From NCBI GenBank assembly GCA_044598425.1, contig CP172536.1, forward strand, positions 3,224,001-3,288,000: a stretch of 64,000 nucleotides of DNA. Reading direction: 5' to 3'. This DNA is from JAEVLT01 sp044598425. GTDB taxonomy: Bacteria; Bacillota; Bacilli; Bacillales; Cytobacillaceae. The position numbers were made by a program, and so were the translations under genes. Numbering within the stretch: the stretch's first letter is position 1; every line of letters begins with the position of its first letter. Positions 1 through 8,281 of the stretch are shown here, piece after piece. A model generated the notes under the pieces. That model was not told where the DNA came from. It did not search any database and saw only the letters and a list, made by a program, of their open reading frames with translations.

Positions 1-687
1 ACTCGGACCGGCGATCATATCAATATCCACGTCACCAAATACTTCTTTTTTCGCCAATGCGACGAAAATATTGCCCGGCCCCGTTATTTTATCAACGGAA
101 GAAATCGACTCGGTTCCATAAGCAAGCGCCGCAATCGCCTGCGCTCCACCTACTTTATAGATCTCTTTCACGCCCGCTTCCTTTGCCGCAACAAGCACTG
201 CTGCCGGTAGCTTCCCGTTTTCGCTTGGCGGCGAGACCATCACAATCCGTTCCACCCCGGCAACCTTGGCCGGAATGACGTTCATTAGCACAGATGATGG
301 GTAGGCCGCTGTTCCCCCTGGGACATAAACGCCAACGGAGTCAAGAGGCGTTATTTTTTGGCCGAGAATCGTACCGTTTTCTTCGGTAGTCATCCAGGAA
401 GGCCGCAGCTGTTTTTCATGGAAGATGCGAATATTTTCCGCCGCTTCCTTCACGATTTCCACAAAACCAGGCTCCACCTGTTCATACGCTTCAACCATTT
501 CTTTTTCATCAACTAAAAAAGAATCCAGTACAACTTTGTCAAATTTTTCGGTATATTTCCGGAGCGCCTGATCGCCGTTATCACGAATATCGGCAATGAT
601 ATTTTGCACGACTGCCAGCTGTTCTGCCGTTCCGGATTCAATCGAGCGTTTAATCGATTGCAACTCTTTTACTTGTAAAATTTTCAT
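1..687 (-). CDS. hisD: Histidinol dehydrogenase HisD, N-terminal part (cut by window edge)
   Basis: This is the first 229 codons of HisD, which oxidises L-histidinol to L-histidine in two NAD-dependent steps. The reading frame runs to base 1 and ends in MIAGPS, a motif conserved in HisD. Other family motifs are VPGG and GPGN. The ATG at 687-685 follows GGAGGG at about 8 nt and starts 4 nt after the hisG stop, so it is translated with hisZ and hisG. The C-terminal half, with most of the zinc site, lies outside the window. Confidence 0.95.
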   Translation of the reverse strand, partial: MKILQVKELQSIKRSIESGTAEQLAVVQNIIADIRDNGDQALRKYTEKFDKVVLDSFLVDEKEMVEAYEQVEPGFVEIVKEAAENIRIFHEKQLRPSWMTTEENGTILGQKITPLDSVGVYVPGGTAAYPSSVLMNVIPAKVAGVERIVMVSPPSENGKLPAAVLVAAKEAGVKEIYKVGGAQAIAALAYGTESISSVDKITGPGNIFVALAKKEVFGDVDIDMIAGPS

Positions 688-691
688 TCGA

Positions 692-1324
692 TTAACCCTC
701 CGCAACTACTTTACTCAAACGCAAAACGAGTTCGCTGATTCGCTCATCGTTCATTCGATAGCTGACCGGGTTGACAATCAACCTCGATGTCACATCTATA
801 ATCTGTTCATACTCAATAAGTCCATTTTCTTTTAACGTCCTTCCAGTCGAGACAATATCGACAATCCGGTCTGACAAGCCAATCATCGGTGCAAGTTCAA
901 TCGAGCCATTCAGCTTGATAATTTCGACTTGCTCCCCCTGCTCGCGAAAATAGGCTGCGGCTACATTTGGGTACTTCGTCGCCACCCGCGGTGCAACCTC
1001 ACTCATCTTCGTTCCCGGCATACCGGCAACCGCCAAGTAGCAAGCGCTGATTTTTAAATCAAGCAATTCGTACACATCCCGCTCTTCTTCCAGCATCACA
1101 TCTTTTCCAGCGATACCTAAATCCGCTACACCGTGCTCCACATATGTTGGGACGTCCATCGGCTTTGCCAAAATAAACCGCAGACCCTCTTCTTCTACAT
1201 CAATAATCAATTTGCGATTTTCATCAAATTCTGGGGGTAATTGATAGCCGGCTTTCCTTAGCAATTCAGCAGCCTCTTCAAAAATTCTCCCTTTTGGCAT
1301 CGCAATCGTTAGCACCTTAGTCAT
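692..1324 (-). CDS. hisG: ATP phosphoribosyltransferase catalytic subunit HisG (short form)
   Basis: It catalyses the first step of histidine synthesis, condensing ATP with PRPP. At 210 residues it is the short form, which lacks the C-terminal regulatory domain and needs HisZ as partner; hisZ is directly upstream and overlaps it by 8 bp. The N-terminal AMPKGRIFEEA and the PRPP-loop-like IVSTGRTLKENG around residue 155 are typical. The overlap with hisZ and close spacing to hisD indicate translational coupling in one operon. Confidence 0.96.
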   Translation of the reverse strand: MTKVLTIAMPKGRIFEEAAELLRKAGYQLPPEFDENRKLIIDVEEEGLRFILAKPMDVPTYVEHGVADLGIAGKDVMLEEERDVYELLDLKISACYLAVAGMPGTKMSEVAPRVATKYPNVAAAYFREQGEQVEIIKLNGSIELAPMIGLSDRIVDIVSTGRTLKENGLIEYEQIIDVTSRLIVNPVSYRMNDERISELVLRLSKVVAEG

Positions 1325-2501
1325 TGGCAGGCTCCTTTCCTGCTTTTCCTAAAAGATAGATTGTATCCGCAAATTTATCGGAATAAGCATCGATATTTTT
1401 TACTCCGTTAATGTCCTGAAGCACTGTTCTCGTTCCTTCTCCATGCATTTTTTTTGCCAATTGAAAAGCTTCCTTGCGCCGTTCCTGGCTAAAAAGAATG
1501 CAATGGACAGGCACTTCACTTTCGAAATCGCCAAGTGCTTCAATCAGCCAATCAAGCCGAATCGCAAAGCCTGTTGCACTTGCCGATTTGCCAAATTTCT
1601 CAAGCAAGCCGTACCGCCCGCCGTTGCCAATCGCAAAGCCGACGCGGCCCGCATATACTTCGAACAAAATCCCCGTATAATAACTCATATGGCTAATAAG
1701 TGTTAAATCGAACTTTACCTTGTCCTGTTCTCCGTAATCATTGATAACATCCCACAATTCTTTTAATTGTAAAATGGCTTCCTTTCCTTTTCCGTTCTCA
1801 ATCAAATCAAGAGCCTTCTCGATGACTTCTTCCCCGCCTCTAAGGTCAAGAAGATCAAGCAGTCTTTGCTTGTCGATAGAAGATAACGGCAAAGTGTTCA
1901 CATGGTCCCGATATCCGACATAATTTTTTTCATATAAATAACGCTGCAAAGCATTCGCCCGGTCTTCATTCCCTAATATTTGCAAAAATAATTCTTTTAC
2001 AAAGGCAATATGACCGATTGATATCCGGAAATCATCTAATCCAATTTCTTTTAAGGAAGATACCATTAATGCGATGACTTCTGCATCGCTTGAAACAGTT
2101 TCATCATTAATGAATTCGACGCCGATTTGCTCAAATTCAGCCGGTCTACCTCCTTCTCGCTGCTGGGCACGAAAAACGTTTGCTGAATAAGCAATTCGTA
2201 ATGGAAGATCCTCTTTTAGTAGCTTTGAGGCGGCAACCCTTGCAATCGGTGCTGTCATATCTGGCCGTAATACGAGCGTATGCCCTTCTCGGTCAAGCAA
2301 TTTAAAAAGCTGTTGGTCAAGAATCGCTGATGCGGCTCCGACCGTCTCGTAATATTCCAAGGTAGGCGTTTCAATAAACGAATAGCCCCATCGTTTAATC
2401 ACTTTTTCCATGACTGAGCGAAGGCGATGTTTTCTTTCATATAATTCTGGAAGTGTATCTCTCATACCGAGAGGCTTTTCAAACATAAACAAGCGGCTCA
2501 T
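1317..2501 (-). CDS. hisZ: ATP phosphoribosyltransferase regulatory subunit HisZ
   Basis: A histidyl-tRNA synthetase paralogue that carries the histidine feedback site and activates short HisG. Class II synthetase-like motifs are visible (LRPDMTAPIARVA; QREGGRPAEFEQ). The frame opens at 2510, but that ATG touches its own AAAAAGG. The ATG at 2501 has AAGGA about 8 nt upstream and gives MSRLFMFEKP, closer to known HisZ starts, so I chose it (394 aa). It is the first gene of the his operon seen here; no T-box or leader peptide was recognised upstream. Confidence 0.93.
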   Translation of the reverse strand: MSRLFMFEKPLGMRDTLPELYERKHRLRSVMEKVIKRWGYSFIETPTLEYYETVGAASAILDQQLFKLLDREGHTLVLRPDMTAPIARVAASKLLKEDLPLRIAYSANVFRAQQREGGRPAEFEQIGVEFINDETVSSDAEVIALMVSSLKEIGLDDFRISIGHIAFVKELFLQILGNEDRANALQRYLYEKNYVGYRDHVNTLPLSSIDKQRLLDLLDLRGGEEVIEKALDLIENGKGKEAILQLKELWDVINDYGEQDKVKFDLTLISHMSYYTGILFEVYAGRVGFAIGNGGRYGLLEKFGKSASATGFAIRLDWLIEALGDFESEVPVHCILFSQERRKEAFQLAKKMHGEGTRTVLQDINGVKNIDAYSDKFADTIYLLGKAGKEPAND

Positions 2502-2760
2502 CCAATTCATCCTTTTTCATTACTTTTGTCTTTTTTCGTTTAAAACTACCATTATTAAACCATATTTGCAGGTTAATTGTTAACCTTGCTTCGGTTGTGG
2601 AATTTATTCTTATGGTTTAGGAGTCGTTCCTTTGCTTTAGTTCGCTAATATGCTAATAAATTAAAGTTTACCGCTCATTTGCTAGCCCGTCAACCAATTA
2701 CTCTTTAAAATTGGGAACCATTCTGGAGATTTTTTGAAAACAGATTAGAGGCGAGCCTGC

Positions 2761-2881
2761 TTATCCGTGGATTTTAGTTACTGATCCGTAGAATGTTTGT
2801 CTTTATCCGTGAGTTTTCTCCATTTATCCCTGAAAATGAATTATTTATCCGTGAAAATTTATCATTTACCTGAATCCGTGA
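2761..2881. repeat. Degenerate 21-bp periodic array, core TTTATCCGTGA
   Basis: Six copies of a core close to TTTATCCGTGA occur with ATCC starts at 2763, 2784, 2805, 2826, 2847 and 2874. The first five are spaced by exactly 21 bp, the last by 27 bp. About 10 bases of each unit are conserved and the remaining 11 vary. It lies in gene-poor DNA upstream of hisZ. An array with a different core but the same 21-bp period is at 36761-36875. Function unknown; it is not CRISPR-like because the variable parts are only about 11 bp. Confidence 0.8.
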
Positions 2882-2986
2882 TGAAACAATAAAATTTTCT
2901 CCCTGTCAATCGCATAAACCATTGATATAATAAGGATATCAATCGTTTCTGATTGAAATTTTTTCTTCACCCAGTAGGTGCAATAG

Positions 2987-3271
2987 ATGGTTAAATTTAT
3001 TTTAGAGAATTCTGATGAAACATTAACGACTCATTCTGGGCTGGGTTTAGTCGAACTAATCCTTTCAAAGTCGAACCTGTATAAACGATTTACATCGTTG
3101 AGAATACTCGAAATTCGGAAGCCTGGCTAGCTATTGCCGAACAAAAAGGGGGAATGTATCCAAGAAAGAGAAGGAAAGCGTGTCTTTTATGGATCGGTTT
3201 TGGTCAAGCCAAAAGGGCTAAATAAAGAGGTTCGTCAAGTGAATAGTCGGGAAAGACCTGCCAAAAAATAG
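2987..3271 (+). pseudogene. Decayed transposase fragment (possibly IS1380-like)
   Basis: From the ATG at 2987 the frame reads MVKFILENSDETLTTHSGLG and runs 47 codons to a TAG at 3128. This resembles the N-terminus of IS1380/IS4-type transposases. A second frame at about 3140-3271 (FYGSVLVKPKGLNKEVRQ) looks like a C-terminal piece. The catalytic centre is missing, so the element is internally deleted. Just downstream an 11-bp inverted repeat (CAACCCTAAAA at 3293, TTTTAGGGTTG at 3338) could be an old element end. The family assignment is from memory of motifs and uncertain. Confidence 0.45.
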
Positions 3272-3368
3272 GAATGTCGCAGGTCTATTTGGCAACCCTA
3301 AAAATTTGTTATCGCAAAATTTTTAAAGAAAGGCTCATTTTAGGGTTGGTTGATTCCGCTCACTATGT

Positions 3369-3497
3369 GATTGGAGCGGAAGGCGCTCAGACTCCTGGGG
3401 GATTAGCGTTACAGGCGAGACCCCGCAGGAGCGCTAGCGACGAGGAGGCTCGGCGAACGCCCCCCGGAAAGCGAAGCGCCTGGAGCGGAAATCAACA
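3369..3497. repeat. GC-rich dispersed intergenic repeat common in Bacillaceae
   Basis: A sharply GC-rich block in AT-rich surroundings, bounded by GATTGGAGCGGAAGGCGCT and AGCGCCTGGAGCGGAAATC. It contains GACCCCGCAGGAGCGCTAGC and GAGGAGGCTCGGCG. I recognise this sequence type as a repeat scattered between genes in many Bacillus and relatives. The ends carry both an inverted GGCGCT/AGCGCC pair and a direct GGAGCGGAA pair. An open frame across it (3274-3519) is a by-product of base composition and not a gene. Confidence 0.7.
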
Positions 3498-3649
3498 GGT
3501 TACTATAAAATATCCCTGATTTAGAATAAATTCCTTTTGTTTTTACTTCTCATGTCACGGATTCAGGTTTTATCCACATTTCTATTTTTTGCCATCCAAT
3601 CAACCGCCATTCCCGCAACAGTTTACTCCAATTCGTATACTTTTCCCCA

Positions 3650-3682
3650 AAACAAAACGCCTAGCTTTTTTACCAGGCGTTA
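3650..3682 (-). terminator. Intrinsic terminator after yvoF
   Basis: On the minus strand the 7-bp stem AACGCCT/AGGCGTT (3681-3675 with 3662-3656) starts inside the yvoF stop codon and is followed by TTGTTTTG. It ends the hprK-yvoD-ppaX-yvoF block. Confidence 0.75.
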
Positions 3683-4210
3683 TTTTTTCCCATAGATCAG
3701 ATCATCAGCCCACCGCTTGTCCAGCTCTTCCTTCGTATAAATGATTCGCATCGGATTGCCGCCGACAAACGCGCCCGGCGGAACATCTTTATGAACAAGC
3801 GTGCCGGCGGAAACAATTGCTCCATCGCCAATTGTCACACCAGGTAAAATGGTGCAATTCGCGCCGATCATCACCTCATCGCCAATCACGATCTCGCCGA
3901 GCCGATACTCGCGGATCAAATATTCGTGTGCCAGAATGGTCGTATTATAGCCAATCACCGTATTGCGGCCGACGCTTATTTTTTCCGGAAACATGATATC
4001 GAGCATTACCATTAAAGCAAAAGAAGTTTGCTCGCCAACCTTCATCCGCAAAAACGTGCGATAAAGCCAATTTTTCATTCCAAGTAAGGGCGTATAGCGT
4101 GCAAGCTCAATCACAATAAAATTTTTAACAACTTTCCAAAATGGAACCGTTTTGTAAACATGCCATAAGGAATTAGCTCCATCAACCGGATAGCGGGTCG
4201 TCTTTCTCAT
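3680..4210 (-). CDS. yvoF: Hexapeptide-repeat O-acetyltransferase YvoF
   Basis: A 176-residue acetyl-CoA-dependent acyltransferase of the left-handed beta-helix family. Hexapeptide turns are clear from about residue 75 to 155 (IGRNTVIGYNTTI, IGDEVMIGANCTILPGVTIG, GAFVGGNPMRII). The acceptor is unknown. It is last in a run with ppaX (9 nt gap), yvoD and hprK, as in B. subtilis. Identification rests on the fold motifs plus this conserved neighbourhood. Confidence 0.85.
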   Translation of the reverse strand: MRKTTRYPVDGANSLWHVYKTVPFWKVVKNFIVIELARYTPLLGMKNWLYRTFLRMKVGEQTSFALMVMLDIMFPEKISVGRNTVIGYNTTILAHEYLIREYRLGEIVIGDEVMIGANCTILPGVTIGDGAIVSAGTLVHKDVPPGAFVGGNPMRIIYTKEELDKRWADDLIYGKK

Positions 4211-4219
4211 AGCGTCCGA

Positions 4220-4864
4220 TCACACTCCGAGAATCGGCAACAAATCAGCCATATTGTCCAGCATATAATCCGGCTCAAATTGGGCAAGATACTCTCTTCC
4301 CTTTGCGGACCAGGCGACCCCTGCCGTTTTCGTCCCGGCATTCTTCCCCGCTAAAATATCGTGGTAATTATCGCCAACCATGATTGCTTCAGTAGGATGC
4401 GAAGCCAAGAGATCAAGCGCTTTTAAAACCGGCTCCGGATCCGGCTTTGCTTTTGTAACATGATCCAGTGCCACAACCACATCAAAAAAGCGGTCAAGTC
4501 TTGACAGCTTAAGACCTTTCTCCACCACATCGTGAAGCTTTGTTGTGACGATGCCAAGCTTAAAACCTGATTCATGCAATGTTTGAATCGTCTCGTACAC
4601 ACCTTCAAATTCGGTCACCAGCAAATCATGCTGCGCCAAATTAAAGGTCCGATACTCCCGGATCATTTCATCCACCCTTAAAGGGTCGATTGATGAAAAA
4701 GTTTCTTGCAGTGAGGGCCCCATAAAGGGAAGCACATCCTCCCGCTGATACTGTTTTGGATAAAATTTTTCCAACGTATGCAAAAAACTGTTGATAATCA
4801 GTTCGTTCGTATTAATTAATGTTCCATCCAAATCAAACAAAGCTGTTTTAAGATTAGTTTTCAT
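4220..4864 (-). CDS. ppaX: Pyrophosphatase PpaX (HAD superfamily)
   Basis: It hydrolyses the pyrophosphate released when HprK dephosphorylates Ser-P-HPr. HAD motifs are intact: FDLDGTL at residues 10-16 (nucleophile Asp), VTTKL, KAKPDP with the conserved Lys, and MVGDNYHDI with the acidic motif IV. Length 214 aa is normal for PpaX. Its ATG lies inside the end of yvoD (11-bp overlap), and it is in the same run as hprK, which supports this role over a generic phosphoglycolate phosphatase. Confidence 0.93.
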   Translation of the reverse strand: MKTNLKTALFDLDGTLINTNELIINSFLHTLEKFYPKQYQREDVLPFMGPSLQETFSSIDPLRVDEMIREYRTFNLAQHDLLVTEFEGVYETIQTLHESGFKLGIVTTKLHDVVEKGLKLSRLDRFFDVVVALDHVTKAKPDPEPVLKALDLLASHPTEAIMVGDNYHDILAGKNAGTKTAGVAWSAKGREYLAQFEPDYMLDNMADLLPILGV

Positions 4865-5801
4865 AAGTTGCTTCCTTTCTTTTCAAAACACCTGAGCGTT
4901 TCCACAGATTGCCGACAATTAGCGTAATGACAATCGCCACACCGAGCCGGATTAAAAACAGCGGCCAAACAGGAATGCCCAGCGGTAAAAAAATGAGCGT
5001 ATCCTCAACAACCGCATGGCAGGCCACGAGAAAAATAAACGCCAGCGTCAAATCCTTTTGGCTGACACCATCCTCTTTTACCGCTTGAATCATTACACCG
5101 GCTCCGTACGCAAGCCCAAAGAACAGGCCCGCAGCCATCGTCGTCGACGTGTTTTCCTTCATTCCAAGCGAACGAGTGACCGGAGCCATCGCGCGCGAAA
5201 ATTTTGTCAGCCATTGCAAGTCCTTTAAAATCTGAATCACCAGCATAAGCGGAATAACAATTAATGCAAGCTGAAAAATCCCAAGGCCCGCCTTTTGGAT
5301 CGCTTCAAGCAAAATGACAGCCAGGCCATCCGGACGAGCCGCATTCGGATCAATTAAGCTCATCTTTGCCGCTTCCCCGCCACCATGCCACACAAGGTTT
5401 ATAATCAAGGCGGAACCAAACGATAAACCGAGCCGAACCGTTAAGACAATCCACAGCTTTACCCCTGTTTTGACCGCCACGCTCGACTCAACCAGAAGGT
5501 TATGGCAAAAAGACAGCATAACCGCCAAAATAAAAACTTCTTTTATCGTTAAATGAAGTGTTAAAATCGCGCCAATTGCCGCATACAGATTTAAGAAGTA
5601 GCCTAATACGAGGGGAATCGCCGCATCTCCTGACAAGCCAAGCAGCTTCATGACAGGAGTGATCGCCTTCATCAGCCACGGCAGAACAGGAGTGTACTGC
5701 AGAACGGCCACAATCAGTGTAATCGGAAAGATAATCTTCCCAAGTGTCCATGTAGTCTTTAAGCCAACAAACAACCCCTTTTTCATCGAGCCAAGCAGCA
5801 T
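4854..5801 (-). CDS. yvoD: Nucleoside-recognition (Gate) domain membrane protein YvoD
   Basis: A 315-residue polytopic membrane protein with two Gate-like halves (about residues 15-140 and 165-290), each rich in hydrophobic helices. The SpmA/SpmB and NupG-like gate families share this design; the substrate is unknown. The ATG at 5801 follows GGGGG at 9 nt. In B. subtilis lgt sits between hprK and yvoD, but here the 127 bp between yvoD and hprK hold no gene. Confidence 0.85.
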   Translation of the reverse strand: MLLGSMKKGLFVGLKTTWTLGKIIFPITLIVAVLQYTPVLPWLMKAITPVMKLLGLSGDAAIPLVLGYFLNLYAAIGAILTLHLTIKEVFILAVMLSFCHNLLVESSVAVKTGVKLWIVLTVRLGLSFGSALIINLVWHGGGEAAKMSLIDPNAARPDGLAVILLEAIQKAGLGIFQLALIVIPLMLVIQILKDLQWLTKFSRAMAPVTRSLGMKENTSTTMAAGLFFGLAYGAGVMIQAVKEDGVSQKDLTLAFIFLVACHAVVEDTLIFLPLGIPVWPLFLIRLGVAIVITLIVGNLWKRSGVLKRKEATYEN

Positions 5802-5928
5802 TCCTCGAATCCCCCTTTTTATGCTGATTTAAATTTCCTCTTTACCTGCCAGATTCACCCGCATCTCTATGTTCGTCAATCAACAAGCTTTCTTTTAAAA
5901 CAAACCAATTATCCAGTTCGAAAAAAAT

Positions 5929-6864
5929 CTACATTTCCTCGTGGTCGCCATCTTCAATTACGTCGGTCAGGCGTTCCGTAAATTGCTGGGCAGCATTGAC
6001 TCCCATTCGTTTCAACCGGAAGTTCATCGCTGCTACTTCTATAATAATCGCAAGGTTCCGCCCCGGCCGAACCGGAACCGTCAGCTTCGTGATCTCCGTA
6101 TCAATGATTTTCATCTTTTCCTCATCAAGGCCCAGCCGGTCGTATTGCCGCTTCGAATCCCAAATTTCCAAATTTACGACTAATGAAATTCGCTTGTGGC
6201 TTCGAACAGCTCCTGCACCGAATAGGGTCATTACGTTAATAATGCCAAGGCCGCGAATTTCCAGCAAATGCTCAATTAACTCCGGAGACGTTCCAACGAG
6301 CGTGTCCTGGTCTTCCTGGCGAATTTCCACGCAATCATCTGCCACAAGGCGGTGGCCGCGCTTCACCAATTCCAAGGCCGTTTCACTTTTTCCTACACCG
6401 CTATTTCCAGTTATCAGCACACCCACTCCATAAATATCCACTAACACGCCATGAACAGCAGTTGTTGGAGCCAATCTGCTTTCCAAATAATTCGTTAGCC
6501 GGCTTGAGAAACGTGTCGTTTTCATATGCGAGCGCAGTACTGGAACGGATTCCCTTTCTGAAGCTTCAATTAGTTCAATCGGAACCTCCAAATCTCTCGT
6601 GACGATAATTGCCGGTGTAATGTCCGTACATAAGCGTTCCATTCGCGTAGAACGATCACTCTCAGGGAGCTCATTGAAAAAGGATAATTCCGTTATTCCG
6701 AGCAGTTGAATACGTTCAGCTGGATAATATTCAAAATAACCCGCTAGTTCAATTCCAGGACGTGAAATATCGCTCATCGTAATCGGGCGATTAATCCCTT
6801 CTTCACCGCTAATCAATTCGAGATGGAATTTTTCTAAAATGTCTTTGGTGCGTACTTTAGGCAA
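5929..6864 (-). CDS. hprK: HPr kinase/phosphorylase HprK
   Basis: The bifunctional sensor that phosphorylates HPr or Crh on Ser46 or removes that phosphate, feeding CcpA-dependent catabolite control. The Walker A motif GNSGVGKSETALELVKRGH is at about residues 150-168, and the family signature EIRGLGIINV and C-terminal AAMNFRLKRMG are intact. The frame opens at 6897, but the TTG at 6864 has AAGGGGG about 9 nt upstream and gives MPKVRTKDIL, matching known HprK starts. I chose it (311 aa). Confidence 0.96.
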   Translation of the reverse strand: MPKVRTKDILEKFHLELISGEEGINRPITMSDISRPGIELAGYFEYYPAERIQLLGITELSFFNELPESDRSTRMERLCTDITPAIIVTRDLEVPIELIEASERESVPVLRSHMKTTRFSSRLTNYLESRLAPTTAVHGVLVDIYGVGVLITGNSGVGKSETALELVKRGHRLVADDCVEIRQEDQDTLVGTSPELIEHLLEIRGLGIINVMTLFGAGAVRSHKRISLVVNLEIWDSKRQYDRLGLDEEKMKIIDTEITKLTVPVRPGRNLAIIIEVAAMNFRLKRMGVNAAQQFTERLTDVIEDGDHEEM

Positions 6865-7092
6865 GCAGGCTTCCCCCTTTTTACTTTCATAAATCACTCA
6901 TTTCTCCCTATTTTAACATTTTTCAGACCAGAACCAAATCGAGATCCTGAATCTATTGAACTTAATTTTCATTCTATTTTAATATCTAACATTTAACCCT
7001 GTCCTTTTTTGCTGCTTGTACATATTATATGATTGAACATTTAAACAAACTTGCTGGCTTTTTCGTCAGCTGGATGAAAGAGGTAAATTTCC

Positions 7093-7797
7093 ATGAAGAT
7101 CATGCTCGATGCAGGTCATGGCTACAACACTCCTGGGAAACGAAGCCCTGCTGGGTTCCAAGAATACGAGTTTAACCGAAAAACAGCCGCATACGCCAAA
7201 GAATTTCTTGAAATCTATGAAAATATAACCGTTTATTTCGCCCACTCCGATCAGCGCGATGTTCCTTTAAAGGAGCGAACCGATTCGGCAAATCGATTAA
7301 AGGTAGATGTTTATGTTTCCATTCATGCCAACGCCTACGGTACTGCTTGGAATAATGCTGGCGGAATCGAAACGTATGTATACCTTTCCAAACCAAAAGA
7401 AGCATATGAACTAGCTCAAAAAATCCAGAACTATTTAGTAGCTGAAACAGGACAGCAAAATCGCGGTGTCAAGACGGCAGATTTCCACGTTCTGCGGGAA
7501 ACCAATATGACAGCTGTTCTCACTGAATGCGGCTTTATGACCAATCAAGCAGAAGCAGAACTTCTTCGAAGCGATGCATATCAACGCACATGCGCTGACG
7601 CCATTGTGAAAGGACTTGCTGAACATTATCAATTAACCAAAAAACCGGTTCCTCCCCCCGTTCCTTCTGCTGAAACAACTACTGGACTTTATAAAGTACA
7701 AGCAGGTGCTTTTGCCGACAAAAAAAATGCCGAGGCCCTTGTCACTCGCCTAAAAGCTGCCGGTTTTGAATCTTTTATCGTATATGAGAAAAAATAG
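7093..7797 (+). CDS. N-acetylmuramoyl-L-alanine amidase with C-terminal SPOR domain (CwlC/CwlD type)
   Basis: A zinc amidase that cleaves the stem peptide from N-acetylmuramic acid in peptidoglycan. The Amidase_3 domain covers about residues 1-175: DAGHG gives the first zinc His (residue 9), EYEFN an acidic ligand, SIHANA the second His, and TECGFMTN the catalytic Glu. A short SPOR peptidoglycan-binding region (LYKVQAGAFADKKNAEAL) ends the protein. There is no signal peptide, as in mother-cell lysis amidase CwlC. A CATATTATA at 7021 fits a sigma-K -10, but no good -35 was found. The ATG follows AAAGAGGT at 8 nt. Confidence 0.85.
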   Translation: MKIMLDAGHGYNTPGKRSPAGFQEYEFNRKTAAYAKEFLEIYENITVYFAHSDQRDVPLKERTDSANRLKVDVYVSIHANAYGTAWNNAGGIETYVYLSKPKEAYELAQKIQNYLVAETGQQNRGVKTADFHVLRETNMTAVLTECGFMTNQAEAELLRSDAYQRTCADAIVKGLAEHYQLTKKPVPPPVPSAETTTGLYKVQAGAFADKKNAEALVTRLKAAGFESFIVYEKK

Positions 7798-7822
7798 CGC
7801 ATTTCTGGTGCGCTATTTTTTT
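7791..7822. terminator. Bidirectional terminator between convergent genes
   Basis: The stem AATAGCGCA/TGCGCTATT (7793-7801 with 7809-7817) has a 7-nt loop and T runs on both sides. It can serve the amidase gene on plus and yvlD on minus, which converge here. Confidence 0.85.
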
Positions 7823-7853
7823 GGAACTATTTTTGAACCCGCGCAATACATGC

Positions 7854-8210
7854 CTATTTGATTCGCGGTTCAAATAATACTTTTTGAACAATTACATTGG
7901 CAACCGCCATCACTACCGCAGCAAATATTGCCATGCCAAAGCCGGAAATTTGAAATGCCGTTCCCATTAGTGCATCAGTCATTTCCAGCGTAATCGCGTT
8001 AATCACAAATAGGAACAGCCCCATTGTTAAGATGGTCGCAGGCAAGGTAAGCAAAATCAGCAGCGGCCGCACAAGGAAATTCAAGATGGAAAGCATCAGG
8101 CTCGCTTCCAGTGCAGCGCGAAAATTTGCCAGTTCAAATTGATTATGAAAATACCCAGCAAGCGCCATAAACAATACGGCGTTCAGCAAAACCCCCAACA
8201 GCCACTTCAT
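7854..8210 (-). CDS. yvlD: YvlD-like four-helix membrane protein (phage holin 4 superfamily)
   Basis: A 118-residue protein made almost wholly of four hydrophobic helices (about residues 3-23, 30-53, 55-80 and 88-110). The LNFLVRPLLILLTLPATILT core is characteristic of the YvlD/DUF360 family. No phage genes are nearby, so the holin name only reflects fold similarity. It follows yvlB by 71 nt. In B. subtilis a PspC protein (YvlC) lies between them, and here there is no room for it. It is probably part of an envelope-stress unit. Confidence 0.8.
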   Translation of the reverse strand: MKWLLGVLLNAVLFMALAGYFHNQFELANFRAALEASLMLSILNFLVRPLLILLTLPATILTMGLFLFVINAITLEMTDALMGTAFQISGFGMAIFAAVVMAVANVIVQKVLFEPRIK

Positions 8211-8281
8211 TTTCTGTACCCCTGTTCATTTAAAAATCAAAAAAGCAGCAAACTAAGATTGCCGCCGCTGGTAAAAGGTCT

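Noticed and set aside
2761..2881. CRISPR array
   Set aside because: Cores are about 10 bp and variable parts about 11 bp, far too short for spacers, and no cas gene is present.
3274..3519. 81-codon plus-strand ORF
   Set aside because: It runs through the GC-rich dispersed repeat, its arginine-rich product follows from base composition, and it has no ribosome site.
7854..8210. Phage holin as evidence of a prophage
   Set aside because: No phage genes are near, and the protein fits the chromosomal YvlD family next to yvlB.
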